From a bacterium (GTDB lineage Bacteria; SZUA-79; Acidulodesulfobacterales; Acidulodesulfobacteraceae): 64,000 nucleotides of DNA. The translations under genes were made by a program, and so were the position numbers. The stretch lies in assembly GCA_021813595.1 (NCBI GenBank), contig JAKAKF010000224.1:1-64000 (forward strand), given 5' to 3'. A model generated the notes under the pieces. That model saw only the letters and a list, made by a program, of their open reading frames with translations, made no database searches and was not told the DNA's origin. Of this stretch, positions 25,440-34,658 are shown one piece after another; position 1 is the first letter of the stretch, and every line of letters starts with the position of its first letter.

Positions 25440-25828
25440 ATGTGGGGTGAGAACGAAAATATTTTTTACGAATCCGTAATGAACAGAGTTATGGGTGTTT
25501 GCTATGATTTAAGACACGCTTTAATGGGCGATAGAGACATTGAATTTGTCGATAACGGTATGGATTATGATAAAATGAAATGGTTTTTAAAGTATGTTCC
25601 GATAAAAACGTGTATTACAGGATAGAAATATTATGGCCAGAATTGTTATTCGTTATGATATCGCTTAACGATTTCGTAAAACTTTATGCCTTAAAAAAAT
25701 CTAAAATGAGATACGATGCTATGCTTTATAAAGAAAATATTTGGGATTCGGCTATTGGTAAAACAGTAAGATGTGAAGCAATTTACTTAATACTAATCCG
25801 GCTCTTTGGCGGCATTAATTCCGAATAG
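25440..25828 (+). pseudogene. Frameshifted fragment of a conserved hypothetical (DUF6904-like)
   Basis: Two overlapping open frames (25440-25625 and 25580-25828) read as one protein if a base is lost around 25580-25610: GVCYDLRHALMGDRDIEFVDNGMDYDKMKW then NVYYRIEILWPELLFVMISLNDFVKLYALKK. The pattern recalls DUF6904-type proteins, from memory only. The upstream frame is closed by TGA at 25407-25409, so the usual N-terminus is missing. Probably a dead remnant next to the AAA ATPase. Confidence 0.55.
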
Positions 25829-25867
25829 GCTTTAGCAAAAATGTTGCCTGATTTATTGAAATAAATT

Positions 25868-25896
25868 TTGACATTTCCTAAAATATACTGTAAAAT
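25868..25896 (+). promoter_or_regulatory. Consensus-like promoter of the AAA ATPase gene, predicting a leaderless mRNA
   Basis: TTGACA (25868-25873), 17-bp spacer, TAAAAT (25891-25896). The -10 ends 8 nt before the ATG at 25905, so the transcript should begin at or beside the start codon; no Shine-Dalgarno is present. Confidence 0.7.
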
Positions 25897-25904
25897 TTAA
25901 GATT

Positions 25905-27167
25905 ATGAGCGAAAATTTACAGTATTTTAGAGCGATATACAATTTTCTGCCTTCCGAAAAAGAAAGAAAAATCGTCTTAATAACCGGCGCTCGTCAGACC
26001 GGAAAAACCACTCTTGCAAAAAATAAATACAATACGTTGCGTTATATCAATCTGGATTCTCCGGAAATACGGGACGGCATTTCGCAGATTACGGCCTCAA
26101 ACTGGCATAAAGATATAGGCAAAGCTATACTTGACGAAGCGCAGAAAGAACCTTCGCTGTTCGAAAAGGTTAAATATGCCTATGACGGAGGAAATCTCAA
26201 TTTTCAAGTAATTCTCGGTTCAAGCCAAATTCTTTTATTGAAAAAGATAAGGGAATCGCTTGCGGGAAGAATATCGCTTTATGAACTGTGGCCTTTAATG
26301 ATGTCCGAGATATATGCCGGACCAGGAGCTAAAATTATTAAACCGCCTCTTATAGACCGCATCTTTGAGGAAGAAGATTTTCAAAAGCTTATGGAAAGTC
26401 TTCCATCTGTTTTAATAGGCGAAGAAGATATAAAATTAAAAGAAGCTCAGGAACACTTATTAAGATGGGGCGGAATGCCGTTCCTTTTAAGTATTAATAA
26501 TGCATATGAAAGGCAAAAATGGCTCAGAGATTATACTTATACATATTTAGAAAGAGATCTTGCAGATTTATCAAGGATTGAAGATTTGGAACCTTTTAAA
26601 AAATTTCAAACAATATCGGCTTTAAGAAATGCAAAACTCCTCAATTATTCCGAACTGGCTCGAGATGTCGGTATAAGCGTAGATACATCAAAGAGATATT
26701 TAGAATATCTGAAAATATCTTATCAAACTATACTGCTTCAACCTTACGGAACTAATATAACGAGTTCGGCTGTAAAAACCCCGAAGATTTACTGGCTTGA
26801 CATTGGTTTATTAAGGCAGATGACGGGCTTTTGGGGCGACGTGATTTCCGGTGATATATTTGAAACTTTGGTAATTTCCGAAATCTACAAATGGATAAAA
26901 ACAATGCAGAAACCTGTCTCAATGTATTTTTATAGAACCCGCTCAGGATTAGAACTTGATATTCTTTTGAAAATAAATGAAAGAATAATAGGGATTGAAA
27001 TCAAAAATCGCAGTACGGTAACCCCTTCCGATTTAAGACCTATGAAAGCCGTAGCTGACGGTCTCGGCAAATTATGGAGCGGCGGTATTTTAGTTTATAA
27101 CGGCGACAGAATAGGCAAGATTGCAGAACCGGATATCTGGATGATACCGTCAAGGCGGCTGTTTTAA
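25905..27167 (+). CDS. AAA-family ATPase with DUF4143 C-terminal domain
   Basis: Product of 420 aa. Walker A GARQTGKTT at 28-36, Walker B-like KAILDEAQ (about 73-80), sensor ILGSSQIL; this is the AAA_14 fold. The C-terminal DUF4143 part holds YLERDLADLSRIEDLEPF, a winged-helix-like segment, and the PD-(D/E)XK-like FYRTRSGLELDILLKINERIIGIEIKNRS. Such proteins are widespread in mobile or strain-variable loci and their function is unsettled. Flanked upstream by a decayed gene, in keeping with an accessory patch. Confidence 0.88.
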   Translation: MSENLQYFRAIYNFLPSEKERKIVLITGARQTGKTTLAKNKYNTLRYINLDSPEIRDGISQITASNWHKDIGKAILDEAQKEPSLFEKVKYAYDGGNLNFQVILGSSQILLLKKIRESLAGRISLYELWPLMMSEIYAGPGAKIIKPPLIDRIFEEEDFQKLMESLPSVLIGEEDIKLKEAQEHLLRWGGMPFLLSINNAYERQKWLRDYTYTYLERDLADLSRIEDLEPFKKFQTISALRNAKLLNYSELARDVGISVDTSKRYLEYLKISYQTILLQPYGTNITSSAVKTPKIYWLDIGLLRQMTGFWGDVISGDIFETLVISEIYKWIKTMQKPVSMYFYRTRSGLELDILLKINERIIGIEIKNRSTVTPSDLRPMKAVADGLGKLWSGGILVYNGDRIGKIAEPDIWMIPSRRLF

Positions 27168-27334
27168 AAAAACATATTTGCTGATTCAGGGCAGTAAAAT
27201 AACTCCGTTACAATATTTAGGTAAATTATTAACTACCTAAAGGATAAGCTGTTCTGCGTCATGCGCGTTGTCAGGATTTTGCTTTTGATAATTTAAAGCA
27301 GTTTGCTTTATTCAGCATGCTCATTAATGTTGAA

Positions 27335-27955
27335 TTAACGTCCATTGCGTTTGCGCCTAAAACGCCGGATAATCTTTCTCTGATGCATAATCCTGCGATG
27401 TTGGTTAATTATTCTGCGGCGCTGAAATCTGTTTATCATTCTTTGACGAAATATCCGCCTCATTTTTTCTTTATAAAAGGGATGTGTCGCATAAAACCGG
27501 GGGGCGTAAGCGCGCCACGCTCTATAATGCCTGAGATACATATGATGCCTTGCCCACCAGCCCGGATGATATTCGCGGTACCATGGAGCGACATGAAGCC
27601 TCCACCAAAAAAAATACGGCTTATACATAACTACGGGGGGCGGAGGACCGTAAACTAAAGGAACGGGCAGAACCATTGCCGGAGTTAACGGAAACCACGG
27701 CCCCGAATAAACGCTTGCATAAACCCATCCTCCGTTATACCACCTGTAATAAAATCCGTTATAGCCGTAAATATAACTCTGGAAAGAAGGAGCGTAATAA
27801 GCGTTAAGCCCCTGTCCGAAAGAAAAAGCAAAGTTAGGCGTCGAGATGCCGATGAATACACCCGCCTGAGCCGGCTTTGAGTTTGTAAAAACGTATGCGC
27901 CGGACGCGGTTACAAAAAATACAGCAAATAATAAGTAAACGATAAAGCGTTTCAT
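27335..27955 (-). CDS. Secreted Tyr/Trp/Pro-rich protein with a basic C-terminus
   Basis: Of two in-frame ATGs (27967, 27955) the second is preferred because the first overlaps the GAGG Shine-Dalgarno; 206 aa result. A signal peptide covers about 1-30 (FIVYLLFAVFFVTASGAYVF, with AQAG following). The centre is rich in Tyr, Trp, Pro and Gly (YNGFYYRWYNGGWVYASVY; YGPPPPVVMY), and the last 70 residues are strongly basic (many Arg, few acids). Resembles YXXWY-type periplasmic hypothetical proteins of Deltaproteobacteria. Divergent from the Spy-like gene. Function unknown. Confidence 0.7.
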   Translation of the reverse strand: MKRFIVYLLFAVFFVTASGAYVFTNSKPAQAGVFIGISTPNFAFSFGQGLNAYYAPSFQSYIYGYNGFYYRWYNGGWVYASVYSGPWFPLTPAMVLPVPLVYGPPPPVVMYKPYFFWWRLHVAPWYREYHPGWWARHHMYLRHYRAWRAYAPRFYATHPFYKEKMRRIFRQRMINRFQRRRIINQHRRIMHQRKIIRRFRRKRNGR

Positions 27956-28326
27956 GATATACCTCATTTTAAATTATACTCTAAATATAGTATTTCAACT
28001 TTATAATTTCTATATTATATTTCTTAAAATATAAAAATTCAAACTCAAGGAAAACCAAAAATTGCAGATATATTTATTATACTTTATCAAAGGAATATTA
28101 ATAAAAAATAAATGTTTTATAAACGAAAATATATTTTTTTTACGCAATAAAACTATAAAAATAAAAATTTAATCGTTTACGCAATATTTATTTTAAATTA
28201 ACATTAATACGATATAATTATTTCATGAATAATTTTAGCCGTTTCATTTAAATATTGCCAGTCGAAATTATTCATTTATTTTTAATTTAATTTTATTTAA
28301 CTTTTAATTTAAAGGAGAGATTTAAA
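27956..28326. promoter_or_regulatory. 371-bp AT-rich divergent intergenic region
   Basis: No gene seen. It must hold the promoters of both flanking genes. A TATAAT stands at 28213-28218 facing the Spy-like gene, though no convincing -35 accompanies it. An 11-bp inverted repeat ATGAATAATTT (28225-28235) / AAATTATTCAT (28265-28275) lies downstream of it, in what would be the 5' leader, and could be an operator or an mRNA hairpin. Confidence 0.45.
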
Positions 28327-28875
28327 ATGAAAAAGTCTAAATTTTTTTTCCTGTTTATGTTTTTGTTGGCATTTATTTTTACGGGAACGTATTTTGCGGG
28401 AAAAGCTTTTGCGTTTCAAGGCATGCAAAATCACAATTTTATGGGGCATAAATTTATGCGCCGCGGTAAAATGAATATGTGGATGAGAATAGGAATGTTT
28501 AATGTTTTTATGCTCAAAAAGAAATTGCATTTAAATCAAAATCAGTTTCATCAAATTATGCTGTTTAAACGCCAGGAATTTAAAGCTTTCAAATCAAATA
28601 TGGGAAACTTTGGAAATCCGCTGCTTGCGGCAATGAAATCCGGCACGTTCGACAAAAGCGTTTTCGTATCCGGTATTACGAATAAAGTTAAAAATATGGC
28701 CGAAATTAAAGCAAACTTTTTTCAAAAATTCTTCAGCGTTTTAACGCCGAAACAGAGAAATAAATTTGTGCAAATGATGAAGAACAGAATTTTAGGTAAA
28801 ATTAAACGTCTTGAGTTTATGAAAAAAATGTTGAACAAAAAAATTAAGGCAATGAAAGAAAATATGTCCGAATAA
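28327..28875 (+). CDS. Periplasmic Spy/CpxP-like protein, Met-rich
   Basis: Product of 182 aa. Signal peptide about 1-29 (FFFLFMFLLAFIFTGTYFAGKAFA). Two LTXXQ-like motifs, LNQNQ (69-73) and LTPKQ (139-143), mark the Spy/CpxP/ZraP helical-hairpin fold. The mature N-terminus is loaded with Met and His (MQNHNFMGHKFMRRGKMNMWM), suggesting metal contact, as in the ZraP/CnrX branch. Overall very basic. AAAGGAGAG lies 8 bases before the ATG. Followed by a response regulator and kinase, as cpxP accompanies cpxRA. Confidence 0.82.
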   Translation: MKKSKFFFLFMFLLAFIFTGTYFAGKAFAFQGMQNHNFMGHKFMRRGKMNMWMRIGMFNVFMLKKKLHLNQNQFHQIMLFKRQEFKAFKSNMGNFGNPLLAAMKSGTFDKSVFVSGITNKVKNMAEIKANFFQKFFSVLTPKQRNKFVQMMKNRILGKIKRLEFMKKMLNKKIKAMKENMSE

Positions 28876-28948
28876 TATCTCTTTATTGAATATCGATTGG
28901 TATTATTAGTATTAATCGGCATCCGGAACGGTTAATTTTAAATTCTGC

Positions 28949-28999
28949 GAAGCGGCTGCGTTATTTGCTATCATTATATTAATTTAATGCGGCCGCTTC
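28949..28999 (+). terminator. Hairpin between the Spy-like gene and the response regulator gene
   Basis: GAAGCGGCTGCGTTA (28949-28963) and TAATGCGGCCGCTTC (28985-28999) pair over 15 positions, two of them G-U when read as + strand RNA, around a 21-nt loop. Much more GC-rich than its surroundings. Only a weak T-stretch (GTCTTATTTAT) follows, so termination is probable but not certain. Confidence 0.5.
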
Positions 29000-29122
29000 C
29001 GCCGTCTTATTTATCAAATTAATATAGTAATGCAATTTAATTCGATATTTATTATATTATATCCTTTAAGGCAAGCTAAATTTTAACAATTTTTTTTATT
29101 TTAAATACTATCATTAAATATT

Positions 29123-29827
29123 ATGACAAAAGTTATAATGATTGAAGACGACAAAGAAATCGCAGAACTCTTAAAAGAATATCTTTATAAATTTAATGTA
29201 GAACTGGTAAACTTTGAAACGGCGGAAGGCGGACTTAACGCTTTAAAAGAGAACGCAGACGGCTTTGACCTTTTAATTTTAGACCTGACGTTACCGGACT
29301 CCGACGGATTAGAAGTATGCAAATCGGTTTCGCAGTTATACGGTCTTCCGATAATTATTTCTTCGGCAAGGGGCGATTATTCCGACATAGTAACGGGACT
29401 TGAAATAGGTGCCGACGATTACGTCGCAAAGCCCTACAATCCGCGAGAGCTTGTCGCGAGAATCAGAGCGGTAATCAGAAGAAAAGCGTCTAATAAAAGC
29501 AATTTTACCGGCAATAATGAGGTTGATACCGGCGGCGGCTTTGAAATAGACGAAAACAAAATGCTTATTAAAAAAAACGGAAAAACCGTCGACTTAACCT
29601 CAGCGGAATATGAACTTTTTTTGCTTTTATATAAAAATAAAGGAAACGTTATTACTAGGGACTATATTTTGGAAAACATTAAAACTATGAGCTATGAAAG
29701 CATAGACAGGACGGTAGACGTTTTGATAGGAAGAATAAGAAAAAAAATAGGGGATGACCCGCGAAATCCAAAATACATTAAGTCCATAAGGGGTTACGGA
29801 TATAAATTTTACTCCGATGAAAATTAA
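29123..29827 (+). CDS. OmpR-family response regulator (CpxR-like)
   Basis: Product of 234 aa. Receiver domain with acidic pair Asp9/Asp10, phospho-acceptor Asp54 (LLILDLTLPDSDG), and the Lys in DDYVAKPYNPREL. The C-terminal winged-helix DNA-binding domain starts around 130 and ends with YIKSIRGYGYKF. The -10 TACTAT (29106-29111), 17 bp from TTAACA (29083-29088), ends 11 nt before the ATG, so the leader would be only a few nt. Overlaps the kinase gene by 11 bp. Gene order suggests control of the Spy-like gene. Confidence 0.93.
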   Translation: MTKVIMIEDDKEIAELLKEYLYKFNVELVNFETAEGGLNALKENADGFDLLILDLTLPDSDGLEVCKSVSQLYGLPIIISSARGDYSDIVTGLEIGADDYVAKPYNPRELVARIRAVIRRKASNKSNFTGNNEVDTGGGFEIDENKMLIKKNGKTVDLTSAEYELFLLLYKNKGNVITRDYILENIKTMSYESIDRTVDVLIGRIRKKIGDDPRNPKYIKSIRGYGYKFYSDEN

Positions 29828-31061
29828 CAGGCACTCCGTATTGTTTAAAATAAATATAGTTTTTATTCTGTCTTTTGCGGTACTCTTGTTTTTCTATTTA
29901 TTTGCGCATAAAATAATAAACCGCGTCGAAACTTTCAAATTTCTTAGAAAAGCAGTGTTTCTGGTTAAAAAAAATAAATTGAAAGACGTGGGAATGTTCG
30001 GCGTTAATTTAATAAAAAATAAAAAAAATATCGATAAGATTTTAAAAAACGGCAAAATTATATTAAGAAGAAACCCTCCCCGCCTTAATTATACGCTTAA
30101 TTTACTTAGCTCAGGCGGAAATAAGTATTTATATTTCAAGTCTAAAACGGGAACAACTAATCTTTTATTGCAAAGAATTTCGGGCATAAACGAAAGGCAG
30201 AACGTTTTATTGGTAGCATGGATAGGTTTAAACGTCGTACTTATTCTTTTATATATCAGTATATTCCGCTCTATAAGGCCTCTTAAAAAATTAAGGGACA
30301 ATATAGAAGAATTTAAAAACGGAAATATATACGTCGATTTAGGCGGCTATGCTTCAAGAAAGGATGAGATAGGTTTTTTGGCGAAAGAATTTAAAGAAGC
30401 TGTCGATAATCTTAAAAAAACCATGAATACTAGAGTTTGGTTTATAAGAAACATAGCCCATGAATTAAAAACGCCTATTACTAAAGGAAAAATTGCCCTC
30501 GAATTATTAAAAGACGAAGACGGAAATAAAAAAAGAATATTCACTGACATTTTTAACAGGCTTGAAATGCTTATAAACGAACTTTTCGCAGCTGAAAAAA
30601 TAGCGGCCGGAAGCGAAATTTTAAATATGACCGCCTGCGGTTTAAAAGACGTAATCGACAGGGCGACCGAACTGCTTTTCGTAAAAAACGACGGCGTTAT
30701 AAACGTTATTTTCGATAATCCGAATTATACGGTTAAAGCGGATTGCGAACTGCTTAGCATAGCTATAAAAAATTTATTGGATAATGCGGTTAAATTTAGA
30801 ACCGACGAGAAATCGGCCGTCGCCGTAAGCATAGAAAAAGGCGTTTTGAGCATAATAAACGAAGGCTCAAAACCTTCTATTTCAGAAGACGCTATGTTCG
30901 AGCCTTTTTCAAAAGATATTAACTCAAAAAACAAAGACGGCTTCGGACTCGGTTTGTATATAACAAAACAAATAATAGAAAAACACGGATTAAAAATTAT
31001 ATATGAATATACGGGCAACAAAAATATTTTTAAAATCGATTTAAATAAAATTCAAATTTGA
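29817..31061 (+). CDS. Sensor histidine kinase (CpxA-like)
   Basis: Product of 414 aa. Two transmembrane helices (about 9-30 and 130-150) flank a periplasmic sensor of only about 100 residues, rich in Lys. HAMP about 150-200, HisKA with phospho-acceptor His215 (RNIAHELKTP), HATPase with N-box NLLDNAVKF and G-box GFGLGLYITKQIIEKHG. Overlaps the response regulator gene, so both are translated together. The stimulus is probably envelope or metal stress, judged only from the Spy-like neighbour. Confidence 0.92.
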   Translation: MKINRHSVLFKINIVFILSFAVLLFFYLFAHKIINRVETFKFLRKAVFLVKKNKLKDVGMFGVNLIKNKKNIDKILKNGKIILRRNPPRLNYTLNLLSSGGNKYLYFKSKTGTTNLLLQRISGINERQNVLLVAWIGLNVVLILLYISIFRSIRPLKKLRDNIEEFKNGNIYVDLGGYASRKDEIGFLAKEFKEAVDNLKKTMNTRVWFIRNIAHELKTPITKGKIALELLKDEDGNKKRIFTDIFNRLEMLINELFAAEKIAAGSEILNMTACGLKDVIDRATELLFVKNDGVINVIFDNPNYTVKADCELLSIAIKNLLDNAVKFRTDEKSAVAVSIEKGVLSIINEGSKPSISEDAMFEPFSKDINSKNKDGFGLGLYITKQIIEKHGLKIIYEYTGNKNIFKIDLNKIQI

Positions 31062-31091
31062 TTATTATTTAAATTTGTTGTATATTAAATT

Positions 31092-31613
31092 ATGGGTTTA
31101 TTTGGAAAAATTTTTTTTGCAATAGTTATAGATATATTTTTAGAAATTTACATATTTATAGAAATAGCCGAAAGATTGGGCTATGCCGAAACAGCCGGCC
31201 TTTTGATTTTATTTAGTATAGCCGGTTACGTAATAACTAAAAGAATTAAATATGCAGCTTTTCAAAATGCGCTGTCAGATTTTTCAAAAGGAAAAATTTT
31301 AAATAAAAATTTTATTAAATCGGCGGCTTACTTTATTGCCGGAGTGCTGTTTTTTATTCCTGGATTTATAACGGACTGTATAGCGGTTCTTTTTTTGATT
31401 CCGTTTTTAAATTATTTTCTAATATATCTGATATTTAAATACTTCAAAAATAAATTGCAAGGCAATTTTACTTATTATTATCATAACGTACATAACGAAG
31501 CCGAAGACGGCATGGATGTATTTACTACGGAAGCCGGAGAGGCTGAAGATCCCGACGCTGATGAAAAACCGCATAAGACTAATTTAATCTCCCTGCCTTT
31601 TAAAAAACACTAA
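31092..31613 (+). CDS. FxsA-family membrane protein
   Basis: Product of 173 aa. FxsA proteins have a short family core of three to four hydrophobic segments (here about 4-22, 31-47, 75-95, 98-120) and the conserved GxxP..D motif FFIPGFITDCIAVLFLIP. The C-terminal 45 residues are acidic and hydrophilic. In E. coli FxsA relieves phage T7 exclusion by plasmid F; its general role is unknown. TTGATT (31058-31063) and TATATT (31081-31086), 17 bp apart, sit 5 nt from the ATG. Confidence 0.85.
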   Translation: MGLFGKIFFAIVIDIFLEIYIFIEIAERLGYAETAGLLILFSIAGYVITKRIKYAAFQNALSDFSKGKILNKNFIKSAAYFIAGVLFFIPGFITDCIAVLFLIPFLNYFLIYLIFKYFKNKLQGNFTYYYHNVHNEAEDGMDVFTTEAGEAEDPDADEKPHKTNLISLPFKKH

Positions 31614-31676
31614 AATAAATAAAATACTGCTTTTTTATCGTTTCGTTTTGAAACTGTCCCTACTGCATTATAAATT

Positions 31677-33779
31677 TTACAAGGGTATCATAACGATTAT
31701 AAAAAAAGCCGCGATAAAGACGAAGAATATATAAAATATGTACAAATTTAAAGAACCGTTCTGCATAAGTTCGGTCGTTACGGAACTGATTTTTTCGAAT
31801 ATTTTTATAAAGGGCAGATATAGATAATATTCGATAAGCGGAAATATATAAGAGCCGTAACCGCTTGAATTATGATAATAAGACGAGTAAGGAAAAGGGT
31901 TTTTAAGTTCGTAAGGATGTTTTGATGTTTCGCTTTGAACATGTACCCTGCTTCTTTTTTTATAAACAAGATTAAACATAATTCTTAAAGCATTGGAAAA
32001 ACCCAGCGCCGATACCTGCGCATGCGGATTTATTAAATTTTTGCTTTCGCCGCCTGTCCATGCGTAATCCATGAAACGCTGCTTGGGTTTTACTATAGTT
32101 TTATATAAAATATAAAATATTAATATAAACGCGATCGATACGAAAAACAGGTAAACAGGGCTTGACGCAGAAAACGAGCTGTAATAAGGTATAAATATAT
32201 AATTTTTTAATATTTTACCGCTAATATTAATGCGATATATAGACTGCGATACTTTTGACAGAACCGGAGTATATAAAAACATAAAGCCCGCCAACGATAT
32301 GCCGATAAGCGCCGGTATTAAAAGGGCTATATTCATAGAAAACGGAACTTCTTTCGCTTGTTTTGCTTCCTTTGACTTCGGCAAACCGAGAAACGTAAGT
32401 CCGTATAATTTTACGTAAGTCGAAACAGCAACGGCCATACTTAAAGCCATTATGGCTCCTACCGTAAAAATAAGTATCCTTGGAAGAACGGAACTTATAT
32501 GAAAACCTAAAAAAACAACCTCGAGATTGAGCCATTCGGAAACGAACCCGTTAAGCGGCGGAATTCCGGCGGCGGATAAAATCCCTATAAATATAAGCAC
32601 TCCGGTCAAAGGCATGCCTTTTAAAATTCCTCCGAATTTATCGATATCGTGGCTTCCCGTTTCATATTCTATATTTCCCGAACCCATAAATAAAAGGCTT
32701 TTAAAAAACGCATGATTTATTAGAGCATATAGCGAGGCGACGAGAGCAAGCGCTGAGAGACCGGCCAAACCGAAATAATTATAATAAAGCGATGCGCCTA
32801 TTCCGGTTAATATCAAACCCATATTATCGACGGTAGAATATGACAACAGCACTTTAATATCATGCGTCTGAGACATATATAAAACGCCGAAAAACATCGT
32901 TGACGCCGCAATAATCAATACGATTGAACCAAGCATTAACGCAGTGTTTAGCGGATGAAGAACATAAAGTCCAAACCTGATGACCCCGTAAACTCCGCAG
33001 GACGTTAACACGCCGCTTAAAACTCCGGACACTCCTGAAGGCGACGCGGGATGAGCCTCAGGCAGCCATATATGAAGTGGAACTATGCCCATTTTTGCCC
33101 CGAAACCGAATAAAAACAACAGAAAAACTATTTCTTTTACATAAGCCGGCATCGTTAAACTTTTAAGCGTTTCGAAATTAAAACTATTTGCATGCAAATA
33201 TAAAATTATTAAACCGACTATTATAAGCATTGCGCCTATTTCCATTATGACCGCCATTAAAAAAGCTGCCCTCTTGCTTCCCTTGACATAATGTTTGGTC
33301 ATTACAAGAAAATAGGAAGATACCGCCATAATTTCCCAAAAAATTATGAATATAAAGCCGTTAAAAGAAATAATGACGTAATAAACGCTGATAAGCATTA
33401 TGCCGAACAGGAACGAAAAAAGCGGCGTATTTATCTCTCGCCCTATCTTTTCGATATATTTTATCTGGTAGAGGGCTATATAAAAAAATACCGAAAAAAT
33501 AAACAGTATAAAAAAATCGCTTAGCGGGTCGAATTTTAATATTATTCTGCCTGCCGGAAAAAATCTTCCAATCTGAAACGACAGGTTTAAAAGATTTCCC
33601 GCTTCCATAAACGAAATTACCGAATATAAAACAGCCGTAAAGGAAGCCGCCATATATAGAATGTTTGAAAAAACGAAGGGTATGGATTTAAATCTATCCC
33701 CCGAAATCAAACCTATCATCGAAACAATAACGCCGGATAGCGAAAAAAGTAAAAATAGATAATAATAATTATACATCAT
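31677..33779 (-). CDS. Hydrogenase-4/Ehr-type membrane subunit, HyfB-like proton antiporter
   Basis: Product of 700 aa with about 16 transmembrane helices. The Proton_antipo_M/Nqo12-14 fold is recognised by IMAVSSYFLVMTKH, the LHIWLPEAHPASPSGVSGVLSGVLTSCGVYGVIR segment (antiporter core, Lys and His in helices 7-8) and FKSLLFMGSGNIEYETGSHDIDKFGGI. The last gene of the six-gene cluster; its start overlaps the preceding gene by 4 bp. Expected to translocate ions in a membrane-bound redox complex. Confidence 0.93.
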   Translation of the reverse strand: MMYNYYYLFLLFSLSGVIVSMIGLISGDRFKSIPFVFSNILYMAASFTAVLYSVISFMEAGNLLNLSFQIGRFFPAGRIILKFDPLSDFFILFIFSVFFYIALYQIKYIEKIGREINTPLFSFLFGIMLISVYYVIISFNGFIFIIFWEIMAVSSYFLVMTKHYVKGSKRAAFLMAVIMEIGAMLIIVGLIILYLHANSFNFETLKSLTMPAYVKEIVFLLFLFGFGAKMGIVPLHIWLPEAHPASPSGVSGVLSGVLTSCGVYGVIRFGLYVLHPLNTALMLGSIVLIIAASTMFFGVLYMSQTHDIKVLLSYSTVDNMGLILTGIGASLYYNYFGLAGLSALALVASLYALINHAFFKSLLFMGSGNIEYETGSHDIDKFGGILKGMPLTGVLIFIGILSAAGIPPLNGFVSEWLNLEVVFLGFHISSVLPRILIFTVGAIMALSMAVAVSTYVKLYGLTFLGLPKSKEAKQAKEVPFSMNIALLIPALIGISLAGFMFLYTPVLSKVSQSIYRINISGKILKNYIFIPYYSSFSASSPVYLFFVSIAFILIFYILYKTIVKPKQRFMDYAWTGGESKNLINPHAQVSALGFSNALRIMFNLVYKKRSRVHVQSETSKHPYELKNPFPYSSYYHNSSGYGSYIFPLIEYYLYLPFIKIFEKISSVTTELMQNGSLNLYIFYIFFVFIAAFFIIVMIPL

Positions 33780-34588
33780 TTTAAACCGCCATTTTTTATT
33801 AACAGCAAAACGTTTAATATTTCAAAAGGATTTGGCGGACAGTGCGGCAGCATAATTACGTTTTCGTTATCGAGTAAAGCAAGCAGGTTTGAATCCTCCG
33901 CCCCCTTTGCCGTTTCGTTCTCGAAAATGCCGCCGAAAATAGCGCATGAACCTGCCAAAACGATAAACCTCGGTTTCGGAATATTATCTAAAACATTTAA
34001 AAATACCTCCTTCATTCGTTCCGTAAAAGTTCCGGTCGCAAGCAAAACATCGGCAAACCTCGGACTTGGCGTAATAAATATTCCTAACCTGTGCATATTG
34101 TAATACGGATTGTTTAACGCGTTTATTTCCGATTCGCACGCCCCGCAAGAACCCGTATCTATATGTTTAACAAATAACGATTTTTTAAAAATTTTTTTAT
34201 CGGCCGTATAATTTTGCGGACGTATATTGAAATCTAATCCTGCTGCATAACTTATTGCGCCGATACCTCCTGAGCCGTTAACATCGATACAAACGTCTAT
34301 GCACAATCCGCAAAAAATACACCTTTCCGCATCGATAACTTTTAACGGCGCACATTCCTTTATTTCTTCTTCACCGGATAAATTACTCAGGTTTATTGCT
34401 TTCGTCGGACAAACAAGTTCGCACCCCCTGCATTTCCGTTCCCGCTCGTTGTCTTTTTTTGTCAAATTTAAACATTTCCGTTCATTTATTTTTATCGATG
34501 AGATAAACCCGTCGTAAAAATCGTTTTCTTTAGGAAATTTAACCGATTTTATTCCGAATTTTAATCCGTTATAAGTCCAGAAAGCCAT
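33776..34588 (-). CDS. HyfI/NuoB-like Fe-S subunit with fused two-cluster ferredoxin domain
   Basis: Product of 270 aa. The N-terminal ferredoxin part has an irregular first cluster (Cys39, Cys53, Cys56, Cys60-Pro) and a second at Cys90, Cys93, Cys96, Cys100. The C-terminal half is the small-subunit fold carrying the proximal cluster: GSCGAC (148-151), AGSCAIFGG (Cys214) and LPHCPPNP. The fusion replaces the separate HyfH-type ferredoxin. It links electron input to the large subunit. Starts 70 bp after the large-subunit gene. Confidence 0.9.
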   Translation of the reverse strand: MAFWTYNGLKFGIKSVKFPKENDFYDGFISSIKINERKCLNLTKKDNERERKCRGCELVCPTKAINLSNLSGEEEIKECAPLKVIDAERCIFCGLCIDVCIDVNGSGGIGAISYAAGLDFNIRPQNYTADKKIFKKSLFVKHIDTGSCGACESEINALNNPYYNMHRLGIFITPSPRFADVLLATGTFTERMKEVFLNVLDNIPKPRFIVLAGSCAIFGGIFENETAKGAEDSNLLALLDNENVIMLPHCPPNPFEILNVLLLIKNGGLK

Positions 34589-34658
34589 TATGCTTTAATC
34601 CTTATATTATAATTCATTATTATATTGATTTTTTTAACTTTATTGTTTTTGTTCCGCT

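Noticed and set aside
31614..31676. Terminator between fxsA and the HyfB-like gene
   Set aside because: Only a 5-bp stem (gtttc/gaaac) with no T-run could be found, too weak to call.
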